64,000 bases of DNA from Bordetella genomosp. 13 (GCF_007679965.1 NZ_VEHL01000002.1:480235-544234); one strand, 5' to 3'. Shown: positions 8,711-19,748, counted from the stretch's first letter. The notes: generated by a model from the letters alone, not told the origin. Program-made: numbers and translations.

Positions 8711-9766
8711 TCAGTCCTCGCGCGACTCGCGCCAGAGGCCCAGCGCGGCCTGCACGGGCCGGTCGGAATAACTGAACAGCGTGGCGTCTTCCAGCGCGGC
8801 CAGTTGCACGGGCAGCCAGGACGGCGCGACGAACACGTCGTGCGGCGCGAACGCGAATTCCTGGTCGCCGATGCGTGCCGACCCGCGGCCTTCCACCACG
8901 CAGTACACGGTGGAGTCGGTGCTGCGGCAGGTGCGGCCCTGGAAGCCGGCCGGCAGGAACTGCATGAACGTGCCCATGGTGGGCATGGGGTAGCCGCCCG
9001 TGGCGGGATTGACGTAGCGCAGCTTCACGCCGTCCCAGGCGTCGAGTTCGCCGTGCCGGTAGAGCCGGTCCAGCGCCTCGCGGCTGCGTTCGTAGGGGTA
9101 GTTGAAGATGGGCGACGAGGACGCGTGCGCCGCCTGGTGGCGCACGGGCAGCATGTTGTAGCCGTAGCGGGCGCCGCTGTCGCCTTCCGGGCGCGTCACG
9201 GGCTGGGTGGCGGCCGGGTAGTTCTCCGCGAAGCCGGCGTCCAGCATGCGCAGCAGCGGGATGTCCAGGCCGTCCAGCCACACGACCGGTTCGCCGCCTT
9301 CGGCCGCGTCGGCATTGCCGTGGTCGTGCCAGGTCCAGGACGGCGTGATGATGAAGTCGCCGGGACGCATGGTGGTGCGTTCGCCGTTGACCGCGGTGTA
9401 CGCGGTGCGGCCTTCGACGATGAAACGCAGCGCCGACTGCGAATGGCGGTGGCTGGGCGCGATCTCGCCCGGCAGGATCAGCTGCAGGCCGGCGTACAGC
9501 GTCTGGGTGATGCTGGCCTGGCCCTGCAGGCCGGGATTCTCGAGGATCAGCACGCGGCGCACGGCTTCCTCGGCGCTGATCAGCGAGCCCGATGCCAGCA
9601 CGTCGGCGCGCACGTCCTCGTACTTCCAGAGGGCCGGCACGCAGCGCGGCGCGGGCTGGCGCGGCACGAGGTTGTGCAGCGATTCCCACAGGGGGGCCAT
9701 GTGCTTGCGGCCGATGCGCGCGTAGTACACCTGCCGCGCGTCGCCGGGAGATTTACCGTCGGGCAT
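8711..9766 (-). CDS. Gentisate 1,2-dioxygenase (bicupin)
   Basis: A 351-residue bicupin. The first cupin carries the iron ligands in [13 protein letters not shown] (H106, H108) and TWHDHGN (H147, H149). The second cupin, around residues 265-340 ([19 protein letters not shown]), has no matching histidines. That asymmetry and the length match gentisate 1,2-dioxygenases, which cleave gentisate between C1 and C2 with Fe(II) and O2 to give maleylpyruvate. It is the promoter-proximal gene of the minus-strand operon, starting 162 bp from the divergent LysR gene. 1-Hydroxy-2-naphthoate dioxygenase is a related alternative, but the isomerase and hydrolase downstream favour gentisate. Confidence 0.93.
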   Translation of the reverse strand: MPDGKSPGDARQVYYARIGRKHMAPLWESLHNLVPRQPAPRCVPALWKYEDVRADVLASGSLISAEEAVRRVLILENPGLQGQASITQTLYAGLQLILPGEIAPSHRHSQSALRFIVEGRTAYTAVNGERTTMRPGDFIITPSWTWHDHGNADAAEGGEPVVWLDGLDIPLLRMLDAGFAENYPAATQPVTRPEGDSGARYGYNMLPVRHQAAHASSSPIFNYPYERSREALDRLYRHGELDAWDGVKLRYVNPATGGYPMPTMGTFMQFLPAGFQGRTCRSTDSTVYCVVEGRGSARIGDQEFAFAPHDVFVAPSWLPVQLAALEDATLFSYSDRPVQAALGLWRESRED

Positions 9767-9896
9767 GCCTGTCTCCGTCGTGTACGGGACGCGTCGTGGC
9801 GTCCCGGCCTGCCTGTTGCCGCCAGGATGGCGCGGCAGGTCGTGGAGCTATTATGGGTGCGCCGGTATGCTCAAAAAAATGAAAAAAACTTATCAT

Positions 9897-9916
9897 CCAT
9901 ACGATGAAACGTATGG
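9897..9916. promoter_or_regulatory. Dyad operator candidate for the divergent LysR regulator
   Basis: The sequence CCATACG, six bases, then CGTATGG forms a perfect 7-6-7 dyad, 12 bp before the LysR ATG and next to an A-rich stretch (9871-9890). LysR-type proteins typically bind such interrupted dyads between divergent promoters and repress their own gene. It lies within the 162-bp intergenic region shared with the gentisate operon. The dyad is seen directly; its role as operator is inference. Confidence 0.6.
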
Positions 9917-9928
9917 CTGGACGGAGAC

Positions 9929-10879
9929 ATGGACTGGACCTATCGCCTGCGCCTGCGCAACGTGAAGATGCTGCTCAGCCTGGCCCAGACCCGCAACATC
10001 AGCCACTCGGCGGCCATGCTGAACACCACCCAGCCCGGGCTGTCGAAATGGCTCAAGGACCTGGAGGAGGACATCGGGCTGCCCCTGTTCGAACGCCATG
10101 CGCGCGGCCTGCTGCCGACTCCATACGGCGAGGTGCTGATCGCGCATGCGCAGCGCCTGGATTCGCAGCTGGAGCGCGCCAGCACCGACATGGCGGCGCT
10201 GCGCGAGGGCGGCAGCGGCCGCGTGGTGCTGGGTGCGTCCGGCGCGGCCGCCTCCGATACCGTGCCGCTGGCGGTGCTGCGCCTGCTGGAGCGCATGCCG
10301 CAGGCGCGCGTCAGCCTGGTCGAGGGCACCACCGACCGCCTGCTGGCCCAACTGGCGCAGGGCGACCTGGACGTGGTCGTGGGACGGCTCGCGCCCGAGT
10401 ATCACGATCCCGTGGTGCAGTCGGCCGCGCTGTATCTCGAACCCATCCACCTGGTTGCGCGGCCGCGCCATCCCCTGGCCACGCGCGCGGGGCTGCAATG
10501 GGCCGACCTGCTGGCCTATCGCTGGATCCTCTGGCCCAAGGGCACGCCGATCCGCAATGCGCTGGACACGGCGCTGGCGGCGGCCGGACAGTCCACGCCG
10601 GCGGACGCGATCGAGTCCAATTCGGTCACCATCAACCTGACGCTGATCAACACCAGCGACATGATCGGCGTGGCCTCGCACCGCGCCGCGCTGCGCCTGT
10701 CGCAGATGAACGCCATGCGCATCCTGCCGATACGCCTGTCGGGCTTCGGCTCGGTGGCGATGTACTGGCGGCGCGAGAAATACCCGCCGCAGGCGGTCCA
10801 GCTGGCGATGGCCTGCCTGCGGGAAGTGGTGGCCGAGCACGCGCCGGGACGGGGCGGCACGGAAGCACCGCCCGCATGA
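9929..10879 (+). CDS. LysR-family transcriptional regulator of the gentisate-type operon
   Basis: A 316-residue LysR-type regulator. The N-terminal winged HTH spans about residues 8-66 (MLLSLAQTRNISHSAAMLNT, then TQPGLSKWLKDLEEDIG, LFERHARGLLPT). An effector-binding domain follows (GRVVLGASGAAASDT, LLAQLAQGDLDVVVGRL). A GGAG ribosome site lies unusually close to the ATG. It is divergent from the catabolic operon, the classical position of a LysR activator whose co-inducer is a pathway substrate or intermediate; by context this would be an aromatic acid. It ends 28 bp before the convergent autotransporter gene. Confidence 0.92.
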   Translation: MDWTYRLRLRNVKMLLSLAQTRNISHSAAMLNTTQPGLSKWLKDLEEDIGLPLFERHARGLLPTPYGEVLIAHAQRLDSQLERASTDMAALREGGSGRVVLGASGAAASDTVPLAVLRLLERMPQARVSLVEGTTDRLLAQLAQGDLDVVVGRLAPEYHDPVVQSAALYLEPIHLVARPRHPLATRAGLQWADLLAYRWILWPKGTPIRNALDTALAAAGQSTPADAIESNSVTINLTLINTSDMIGVASHRAALRLSQMNAMRILPIRLSGFGSVAMYWRREKYPPQAVQLAMACLREVVAEHAPGRGGTEAPPA

Positions 10880-10907
10880 CGGGCCCTGCTGCAGCGCGTC
10901 CACCGCT

Positions 10908-13900
10908 TCACCAGCTGTAGCGGTATCCCACCTGGCCGTAGACGCCGCGCCGGTCGTCGCCGCCCAGGTTCCGGGCGACCTTCACCGTGGCATACAACTG
11001 CCCCGACTGGCCGGCGCGGATGTTCAGGCCCCCGCCCACTTCGGCCCACGTGCGCCCCAGGCCTTCACGAAACGCCGTGCCGTCCATCCACACGCGGCGC
11101 GCCCCGATGAAATCGTGCAGCACGTCGGCGGTCAGGTAGGGCGTGCCGCTGCCCGAGCCGTCCGCGGTGTCCAGTCCGGGCACGAAGATGCGCAGGCCCA
11201 ATCGGCCACGCAGCGCGTGGTTGCCGTTGCCGGACACATCGGAAATGCCGTCGTCGAAGCCGCGCAGCTTCAGGTACTGGTACGCCAGCTGCGCCTGCGG
11301 TTCGATGGCCAGCCTGCCGGCCATGGGCAGGGGCTGGCCGACCTCCTGCGACAGGACCAGGCCGTAGCCGTTCTGCGTCGCCTTGCCGCCATAGGCGTCG
11401 TAGTACTTGTTGTGATAGCGGGTGGCCTGGGCGACGCTGTCCCAATAGCCGCCTTGCGGACCGTACAGCGTGTAGTAGCCGCCCAGGCTCTGCGCCTGCG
11501 TGGTGGTGCTGCCGGTCTTCTCGGACAGCGTCGCGTCCAGGCTGCGCAGGCGGTCGCGGAATTTCGCATTGGCGGTGCCCAGGCTCGCGGTCACGCCGGC
11601 GTGGGTGCTGCCGCCTTCGGTCGGCCGCGACAGGGTCCAGTCGCGACCGAACTGCATGAAGAACGTCTGCTGCTTCACCGCGTAGCGGCTGCTCGTATCG
11701 GCATTGATGCCGGACCCGCCCGCGCGGCCCCATATGCCGTGGGCGTTGCCCTGCTGGCCGCGTTCGGTGCTGGCCACGTCGCCGACCCGCTCCTGCAGGC
11801 GGCCCAGGTTGGCGAAGCCATAGCCCAGGTTCAGCGCGGGCGTCAGCGCATACCCCACCGTCGCGGGGCGATACGCCACAGGTGGCTCGGCGCCCGTGTC
11901 GCCGTTGCCCGCGCCGAGAAACGAGCGCAGGTAATAGGCCTGCGGATCGGCGCTGCCGCCGCGGTACAGCAGGTATTCGTAGGGCCCCGCCTGCACGGGC
12001 GAGGCCAGCCGGAACGTGCCGGGCGCCGTCGTGCCGCCGTTGGCCGTGGCCACCACGTTGATGCCGTCGCCGGCGGTCAGCGCGCCGGCGGGGGCGGTCC
12101 TGTCGATGCGCAGGGCGGTGGCGCCCGTCGCCGCGCCGCCGTCGATGAGCAGGCGGTCGCTGGCCGAGGGCCCGCTGCCCAGGTAGGTGTTCAGCACGAT
12201 CAGCCCGTTGCCGGTGTAGCGTTGCGTGGTCACCGTGCCGTAGCTGGCGGGCCGCGTGGGATCGCCGGTGGGTGCGATGAACGCGACGGTGCCGGCGTTG
12301 GACAGGGCGTCGGTCCGCGAGTCGGCGGTCACGCGCCACGTGCTGCCGGCATCGATGTCCACGGACATGGGATCGACGCGGCCCGTCAGCATCGCGCCCG
12401 CGCGCAGGTTCACCGTGCCGCGGCTGCCGTCGTCCGCGATCACGTCGCCGCGCAGCGACACGCCTTCGGCGGTGAAGTCCGCCACGCTGTTGCGGCTCAG
12501 CCGCAGCAGGATGCCCGAGCCGGCGGCCAGCGTGGCGCCGCCGCGCACGGTGATGGCGGCATGCGCGCCGGCGACGTCGACGGCGTTGCCCGACCGGGCG
12601 TCGACCGATCCCCCGGTCATCGTCACGCGCGACACCTGCGCGCTGCCGGCGTCATCGGACAGCGCGATGCCGCCCGACACGCCCTGTATCGCCGTGCGGT
12701 TCAGGGCCAGCACCGCGCCGCTGCCCGATGCGCGGATGCCGACGCCTTGCGTGCCCGTGGCGCTGACGCTGGAGTCCGCCAGCACGACCTGGCCGCCGCC
12801 GGCGCGGTTGTCGATGGCCGCGCCGCTGCCCTGCGACGTGATGCGCGTCGCCTGGCCGACGAAGGCCGCGCCGGTGGCGGTGTCGTCCAGCAGCACGCCG
12901 GCGGCCGTGCCCGCCGCCTGCACGCGGCCCGCGCCCGTCAGCGCCACGGAAGCGCCCGCGCCGCTCAGCCGCACCGCGGCCGTGCCGTCGTCGGCCTGCA
13001 GGGTCCCGTCGTTCACCAGCAGGGCATCCGCGCCGCGCACGTGTGCGCCCACGCCGTCGGCCGCGCGGATCAGGCCATTGTTGCGGACTTCGCCGTTGGT
13101 GCCGACCACGACGCCGGTCGACGCCGCGCCGTCCAGCGACACGGCGGCGTCGTTCACCAGCACACCGCGATCGCGCGCGACGAAACCGGTCACGCCGGCC
13201 GACGCCGACGCGATCTGCGCGCGGTTTTCCAGCAGGGTGGTGACGGGCGTGCCTCGCGCCGCGCCCGACACGTCCAGGCCCTGCCCGTCGACGATGCCCG
13301 CCGTCGCACCGGCGGCGGACAGCGCGATCGTCGTGGCGCTGTCAATGGTGCCCGTTGCGCCGCCCTCGACCACGATGGCGGCGGCGCCGCCGTTGGGGCC
13401 GGCCGCGCCCGTCACGTCGTACGTCGAGCTGCCCGTGGACAGCGTGGCGCCCATGCCGGTCGCCACCACGCCGCGCGCGTCGGCGCCGGTGATCGTCAAC
13501 CGCAGCGCGCCGCCCGCGGTGGTGCCGTTGAACGCCGCACCGTCGGCCACGCGGAACATCGTGGACCGGTCCGTCGTCACGCTCAGTGCGCTGTCGGCCA
13601 CGTCGATGGCGGAGCCCGTGCCCGCGGCGTAGAAGCCGATCTGGTCCGTGCCGGCCAGGAAGCGCGGCGTCGCGCCGGCCGCCACGTGCACCGTGCCGCC
13701 GTCCTGCGCGTAGATGCCGATGGCGCCGGTGCCCGACAGGTTCACCGTGCCGCCGATGCGGGCCGTGGCCAGCGCGCCGTCCACCCACACGCCGATGTTG
13801 CGCGTGCCGCTGGCGGGCGACAGGCCGCCGTTCACGTTGATGGTGCCGCTGGACTGGGCGTTGGCCGCGGTGCCGGGATTGGCGTTGACCAGCATGCCGA

Positions 13901-15896
13901 TGCCGTTGATGCCGTCGAGATTGATCGTGCCGGCGTTGTGCACGATGGCGTTCGTGCCCGCCGCGCCGTTGTCGTCGGCCATCATGCCGACGTTGGCCAG
14001 CGGCGTCCCGTCGGCGGCGCCCCGTATCGTGATGGTGCCGTTGTTCTGCAGCAGCGACTGCACGGGCGCGGTGGAGTACATGGCCACGGCGTTCTGCGCG
14101 CCCGCGCCGATGATGACCTGCCCCTCGTTCACGGCTCGGTCGCCCGTGTCCATGATGCGGATGCCGTAGGTGGGGGCGGTGATGGCGACGTCCGTGGTGG
14201 CGTCGGCCTGGGTGTACTGCGCCGCGCGGCCGACGTAGATCGTGCCGTCCGCGGCGTTGGTGAAGCTGCTGCCGCCGCTGACGTTGACGCCCACGACCGT
14301 GCTGGCGTAACCGGGATTGACGCCGGCATTGATGGTGCCGTCATTGACCCCCGAGGCGCCCTGGGCCAGGCCGATGCCGGCCGACAGGTTGTTGGCATAG
14401 GCCAGTCCCGCGGTGTTGACGATGCCGCTGTTGCGCACGGTGCTGCCCGCGCCGGTGGCCAGGATGCCCGAGCCCGTGTAGTAGAACGTGTCCTGCGTGG
14501 CGGTATCCAGCCGGTCGCCGGCCAGGTAGCCCGACGCGACCACGCCGGTGCTGGCGTTGACGAAATGCGCGCCGCTTTCGATGCGGACGACCTGCTCCAC
14601 GATGTTGCCGGACAGCGTGCCGTTGTTGGTCACTGTCGCGCCCTGTGCGGCCTTGATGGCGCCCGATGCGCGGGTGGCGTCTATCTGCGCGCCCAGCGCG
14701 ACGACACCTGCGCCATTGGCGCCCTGGGCCAGCATCGCATAGCGGTCGCCGTTCGGCGTGCGCGCCAGGTCGCCGGCGGTGGTGTTGGTCTGGTAGCGCA
14801 CCGGCACGTTGGTCGTGGCGTAGGCCATCGCGAAGGCCCGGTCATAGGCGTCCTGCGAGGCCAACACGCCGCTCTTGAGCGCCGCGACCAGCGCATCGTT
14901 GTAGGCCGCCAGCTGCGTGGCATTGGTGATGGTGTGGGTGACGCCGTTGAAAGTGACCGCGCCCGCGTAGGTGGTCACCGGCACGTACACCGTGACGATC
15001 CCGTTCTCGTCGGGCGTGGGCAGGCCGGGATCGATGCCCAGGTCGACCTGGTTGCGCGACTGCCACGAGACGGTGCTGGCCGCGGCGCCCGTGCCGTCCG
15101 CGCTGGTCAGGTAGGTCTGCTTGGACACCATCATGATGCGGTTGGCGGACGGCGTGCCCGCGGGGGCGGCGCCGAGGTTCACGTTCAGCGTGCCGCCGCC
15201 CTGGTCGACCTTGCCCAGCGAGGCGCGGTAGTACATGTCGCCGGCCACGTCCTCGAACTGCTGGACGGGCGTGTTCGCGTTCGAGCGGTCCGCGAAGACG
15301 CTGGAGTCGTACACGCGGTACACCTGGTTGATGCCGGCCGCGTCGTTCGGTCCCGTCACCGCCATGCTCTGCGCACCGTGCGTCAGTGCCTGGGACTGGA
15401 AGGTGCCCGACACGACGGTCACCGTGCTGCTGTCGACGGTGGTGTTGCCGCTGTAGCCCGTGCTGATCGGCGAGGTGCCCTGCAGCGTGATGACGTCGCC
15501 GCCCGTGACCACCGCGCCGCCCGCGCCGTCGTAGCTGGTGGGCGGATGGTAAGTGGATATGCTGCAGTTGCCGCCGCTGGCTGGTGCCTGCGACGGCGTG
15601 CCGGCGTGGCAGACCGACGCCGGCTGGGCAGGCGCGGCGTAGCCCGCCGCCATCAGGGCGCACGAGAGCACCGACAGCCGGGCTGCGTTGCGCCATGGCG
15701 ATGGCGCAACGCAATGCCTTGCGTGGCCCGCGCCCATGCACGCCTGTGCGTCGAGGCCGGCTGGCGCCAGTCTGTCGAACAGCCCGGGCCGCGCGGCGCG
15801 GCATGCGCCGCGATCGTGCGGGCCGGCGCCCGGCGCGGGCATGGCGGCATAGGCTGGCCCGGCCGGATGCCGGTCCGTTTGGCGTAGTGGATTCAT
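10908..15896 (-). CDS. Large classical (type Va) autotransporter, pertactin-like
   Basis: A protein of up to 1662 residues. The secretion signal core (LSVLSCALMAAGYAA, then PAQPA) lies about 70-90 residues after the first plausible ATG (15894-15896). An internal ATG at 15735-15737 would give a more normal signal peptide of about 35 residues, so the start is uncertain. The passenger is a long Gly/Ala/Asn-rich series of degenerate beta-helix repeats (recurring NNGTI, NAGTI, VNDGTL and GIGM-type units). The last ~270 residues (from about GIWGRAGGSG to the terminal YRYSW) form the beta-barrel, ending in an aromatic residue as required for BamA recognition. It should be exported by Sec and inserted in the outer membrane, exposing or releasing a passenger. 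No serine-protease GDSGS motif is visible. Likely an adhesin or surface factor; ligand unknown. Confidence 0.93.
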   Translation of the reverse strand: MNPLRQTDRHPAGPAYAAMPAPGAGPHDRGACRAARPGLFDRLAPAGLDAQACMGAGHARHCVAPSPWRNAARLSVLSCALMAAGYAAPAQPASVCHAGTPSQAPASGGNCSISTYHPPTSYDGAGGAVVTGGDVITLQGTSPISTGYSGNTTVDSSTVTVVSGTFQSQALTHGAQSMAVTGPNDAAGINQVYRVYDSSVFADRSNANTPVQQFEDVAGDMYYRASLGKVDQGGGTLNVNLGAAPAGTPSANRIMMVSKQTYLTSADGTGAAASTVSWQSRNQVDLGIDPGLPTPDENGIVTVYVPVTTYAGAVTFNGVTHTITNATQLAAYNDALVAALKSGVLASQDAYDRAFAMAYATTNVPVRYQTNTTAGDLARTPNGDRYAMLAQGANGAGVVALGAQIDATRASGAIKAAQGATVTNNGTLSGNIVEQVVRIESGAHFVNASTGVVASGYLAGDRLDTATQDTFYYTGSGILATGAGSTVRNSGIVNTAGLAYANNLSAGIGLAQGASGVNDGTINAGVNPGYASTVVGVNVSGGSSFTNAADGTIYVGRAAQYTQADATTDVAITAPTYGIRIMDTGDRAVNEGQVIIGAGAQNAVAMYSTAPVQSLLQNNGTITIRGAADGTPLANVGMMADDNGAAGTNAIVHNAGTINLDGINGIGMLVNANPGTAANAQSSGTINVNGGLSPASGTRNIGVWVDGALATARIGGTVNLSGTGAIGIYAQDGGTVHVAAGATPRFLAGTDQIGFYAAGTGSAIDVADSALSVTTDRSTMFRVADGAAFNGTTAGGALRLTITGADARGVVATGMGATLSTGSSTYDVTGAAGPNGGAAAIVVEGGATGTIDSATTIALSAAGATAGIVDGQGLDVSGAARGTPVTTLLENRAQIASASAGVTGFVARDRGVLVNDAAVSLDGAASTGVVVGTNGEVRNNGLIRAADGVGAHVRGADALLVNDGTLQADDGTAAVRLSGAGASVALTGAGRVQAAGTAAGVLLDDTATGAAFVGQATRITSQGSGAAIDNRAGGGQVVLADSSVSATGTQGVGIRASGSGAVLALNRTAIQGVSGGIALSDDAGSAQVSRVTMTGGSVDARSGNAVDVAGAHAAITVRGGATLAAGSGILLRLSRNSVADFTAEGVSLRGDVIADDGSRGTVNLRAGAMLTGRVDPMSVDIDAGSTWRVTADSRTDALSNAGTVAFIAPTGDPTRPASYGTVTTQRYTGNGLIVLNTYLGSGPSASDRLLIDGGAATGATALRIDRTAPAGALTAGDGINVVATANGGTTAPGTFRLASPVQAGPYEYLLYRGGSADPQAYYLRSFLGAGNGDTGAEPPVAYRPATVGYALTPALNLGYGFANLGRLQERVGDVASTERGQQGNAHGIWGRAGGSGINADTSSRYAVKQQTFFMQFGRDWTLSRPTEGGSTHAGVTASLGTANAKFRDRLRSLDATLSEKTGSTTTQAQSLGGYYTLYGPQGGYWDSVAQATRYHNKYYDAYGGKATQNGYGLVLSQEVGQPLPMAGRLAIEPQAQLAYQYLKLRGFDDGISDVSGNGNHALRGRLGLRIFVPGLDTADGSGSGTPYLTADVLHDFIGARRVWMDGTAFREGLGRTWAEVGGGLNIRAGQSGQLYATVKVARNLGGDDRRGVYGQVGYRYSW
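15684..15713. repeat. Perfect 13-bp inverted repeat inside the autotransporter 5' coding region
   Basis: Arms TGCGTTGCGCCAT and ATGGCGCAACGCA are separated by GGCG. In the mRNA this is a very stable hairpin. It lies just before the codons for the signal-peptide core and 22 bp downstream of the internal candidate start at 15737. Coding constraint does not require it, so it may affect translation or mRNA stability. Directly seen; function inferred. Confidence 0.7.
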
Positions 15897-16408
15897 GGCG
15901 ATGCCCAGTCCTTCCCACGGAGTCGAGAATTGCCGCCACGCCTGCAACGGCGAGCCGTGTGCGGCGGCGGTGAGGGCATCATTGGCGCTAATCCCGTCGC
16001 GACCAATTGCCGCTTTGGGCTAGGCCGAAACGGCGTCGGGGAAACGGCTTAGGCGGCCGGCATGAGGAAAGAAGCAGGCGAGGGTGTAGGCCGCCACGCG
16101 CCGCCCTGGGAGGGCGGCATGGGCCGGATGGATGAAGGCACGGGACGGCGTGCGCGGCGGGCTACGCCGCATGCATGACGTCTTGCGGGGCGCGGTGCAG
16201 AGGCTGCGCGGCGGCGCCGATGGGATTCGCGCTGCGTGTGGCGGCAGCCTCGATCGTGACGTGGGCACTTCCTGGCCGAAGGCGTCTTTTCGACGTGCCT
16301 GGCGGGCCGAATGGCACCGCACTCCGCGCGTGAGCGGATGGCGCTGGGTATATCGGCGACTAAGACGGCTGGCCCTCCGCGCCGGCGAGCCCTCTTGCCT
16401 GCCTGGGC
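15897..16408. other. Intergenic stretch between autotransporter start and glpK stop
   Basis: 512 bp without a convincing gene. Frames open across it in both directions lack recognisable domains. It should hold the promoter of the autotransporter gene near its left end and the transcript end of glpK near its right end. One perfect stem-loop is visible at 16100-16118 (GCCGCCCT, three bases, AGGGCGGC), without a T-tract on either strand. No tRNA-like or insertion-element structure was noticed. Confidence 0.6.
16100..16118. repeat. Short perfect stem-loop downstream of glpK
   Basis: GCCGCCCT, three bases, AGGGCGGC. It is about 290 bp beyond the glpK stop in the direction of glpK transcription and lacks a T-tract, so a terminator role is doubtful. 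Confidence 0.4.
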
Positions 16409-17909
<1,501 letters not shown>

Positions 17910-17923
<14 letters not shown>

Positions 17924-19355
17924 GCCGTGCCCTCGTCTGGTTGAACTGGGCGCCCGCGTCGGGCGACAGGCGCCGGAACGAAAATGCCGACAGGACGCAG
18001 GCCATGCCGACCACCACGAAGCCGACGATCACGTCGCCCACCACCAGATGCTCGCCGCCACGCGCGGCCATGCTGAGGTTCAGCGACACCGCCGCCAGGC
18101 CCACGCCCAGCGTGATGCCCAGTTGCTGCGCCATGGCAGAGAAGCTGCTGGCGCTGCTCATGCGTTCGGGGCCGATATCGGCATAGGCCAGCGTGTTGAC
18201 GCCGGTGAACTGCAGCGAACGGAAGAAGCCGCCGATCAGCAGCACCAGGATCATGACCCAGGCGGGCGTCTCGGGAGTGAAGGCGGCGCAGGCCATGACG
18301 AACAGGCCGGTCAGCACCGCGTTGACCATCAGCACGCGGCGAAAGCCGAAGCGCATCACGATGGGCGTGGCCACGAACTTCATCAGCATGGCGCCTGCCG
18401 CGCCGGCGAAGGTGATCAGGCCGGCCTGGAACGGCGACAGTCCGAAGCCTACCTGCAGCAGCATGGCCAGCAGGAACGGCGTGCCGCCCACCGTGAAGCG
18501 GCACAGGTTGCCGCCCAGGGTGGAAATGGAGAACGTGGGAATGCGCAGCAGCGACAGGTCGATGATGGGATGCGCGACGCGGCGCGAATGGCGCACGTAC
18601 AGCGCGCCGCAGCCGAACCCCAGGACCAGCAGCCCGGCCTGCATCCAGACGGGCATCAGGCCGCGGCCCAGCGACTCGAAGCCGCTGACCAGCGCGGCCA
18701 GGCACACGCTGCTGAGCACGAAGCCCCACAGGTCCAGGCCGGGCGCGTCGCGCTCGCGGATCTCGTCCACGTAGTGCATGACCAGCGCGATGCCCAGCAC
18801 GCCGATGGGAATGTTGATCAGGAAGATCCAGTGCCACGACATGTACGTGACCATGAAACCGCCCAGCGGCGGGCCGATCACCGGCCCCAGCAGGGCCGGC
18901 AGCGACAGGAACGACATGGCCTTCAGCAGGTCCTGCTTGGGCACGATGCGCAGCAGGATGATACGTCCCACCGGCACCATCATGGCCCCGGCCATGCCCT
19001 GCGCGATGCGGCCCAGCACCAGCTGCGTCACGTCCTGCGCCAGCGCGCAGGCGACCGAGCTGAGGGTGAACAGGCCGATCGCGGTGATGAACACCCGGCG
19101 GGCGCCGTAACGGTCGGCCGCCCAGCCGCTGACGGGCACGAACACCGCCACCGCCAGCAGATACGAGGTGATGGCCACGTTCAGCCGCACCGGGGTCGAA
19201 TTCAGCGCCGCCGCCATGGCCGGCAGGGCCGTGGCCACCACGGTGGCGTCGAGCATCTGCATGAACAGCGCACATCCCACGATGAAGGGGATCATGCGGG
19301 CGGCGCGGGCGGCGCGCAATGGGTCGGAGGCGGCTGAGGCTTGTTCTGAGGACAT
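17910..19355 (-). CDS. MFS drug/solute efflux transporter, DHA2 (EmrB/QacA) type
   Basis: A 481-residue major facilitator with about 14 hydrophobic segments. The first helix carries [17 protein letters not shown] (DHA2 motif D1). The loop 2-3 motif is [13 protein letters not shown] and motif C is in [12 protein letters not shown] start at the ATG complementary to 19353-19355 (MSSEQASAA); longer in-frame versions run over the opposite-strand genes and lack domain support. DHA2 proteins usually export drugs or toxic compounds by proton antiport from the inner membrane. No membrane-fusion partner lies beside it. The 14-bp overlap with glpK suggests a single transcription unit; whether it handles a glycerol-linked solute is unknown. 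Confidence 0.9.
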
Positions 19356-19526
19356 TGGGCGCGGGGCGCGGGGAGGGGTGTGGGGGGTGGATCGATTGTA
19401 ACGCCGGCCCCGGCGCGGGGCGGTCACGACCGGTTGCCGGGCGCGGCCGCTGCAGGCAAGCCCGGGCGCGGGCCGCCCGGCAAGCTGAAGTACACTGCCG
19501 GGATCGACAACCCGCCGGTCCGCATC

Positions 19527-19712
19527 ATGGCCAACTACGAATCCGAAATCACCAAGTTCCTGAAGGATTACAAGGCGCAGCATCCCGACGTCGAGCAGCG
19601 CCAGCGCGAAGGCCGCGGCCGCCTGTGGGACAAGCCGCAGGACACCGAACTGCTCGAGGGTTTCCGGGCCGCGCGCGTGCCGCAGAAGCCCTACGTGTAT
19701 TCGGCCGACTGA
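19527..19712 (+). CDS. DUF3460 family small protein
   Basis: A 61-residue protein beginning MANYESEITKFLKDYKAQHP and containing RQREGRGRLWDK and VPQKPYVY. This pattern is the betaproteobacterial DUF3460 family, typically found just before scpA. An upstream in-frame ATG at 19380 would add about 50 low-complexity residues with no family support, so I use the internal ATG, although its ribosome site is weak. It has no transmembrane segment and is charged and probably helical at its N-terminus. No function is known; its conserved place beside scpA and panC suggests a link with chromosome or housekeeping functions, but nothing more can be read. Confidence 0.82.
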   Translation: MANYESEITKFLKDYKAQHPDVEQRQREGRGRLWDKPQDTELLEGFRAARVPQKPYVYSAD

Positions 19713-19748
19713 TCCGTCCGCCCATCCCCGCGCGCGGCCCCGGTCCCG

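Noticed and set aside
12444..12452. RGD tripeptide (about residue 1149) in the autotransporter as an integrin-binding motif
   Set aside because: It sits in a GDVxxDxG repeat unit common to beta-helix passengers, so RGD is likely incidental.
11115..15887. A very long open frame on the plus strand, antisense to the autotransporter
   Set aside because: It has no recognisable domain, its composition (His/Arg/Ala/Gly) is that of a GC-rich antisense shadow, and the minus-strand frame carries a clear signal region, repeats and a barrel.
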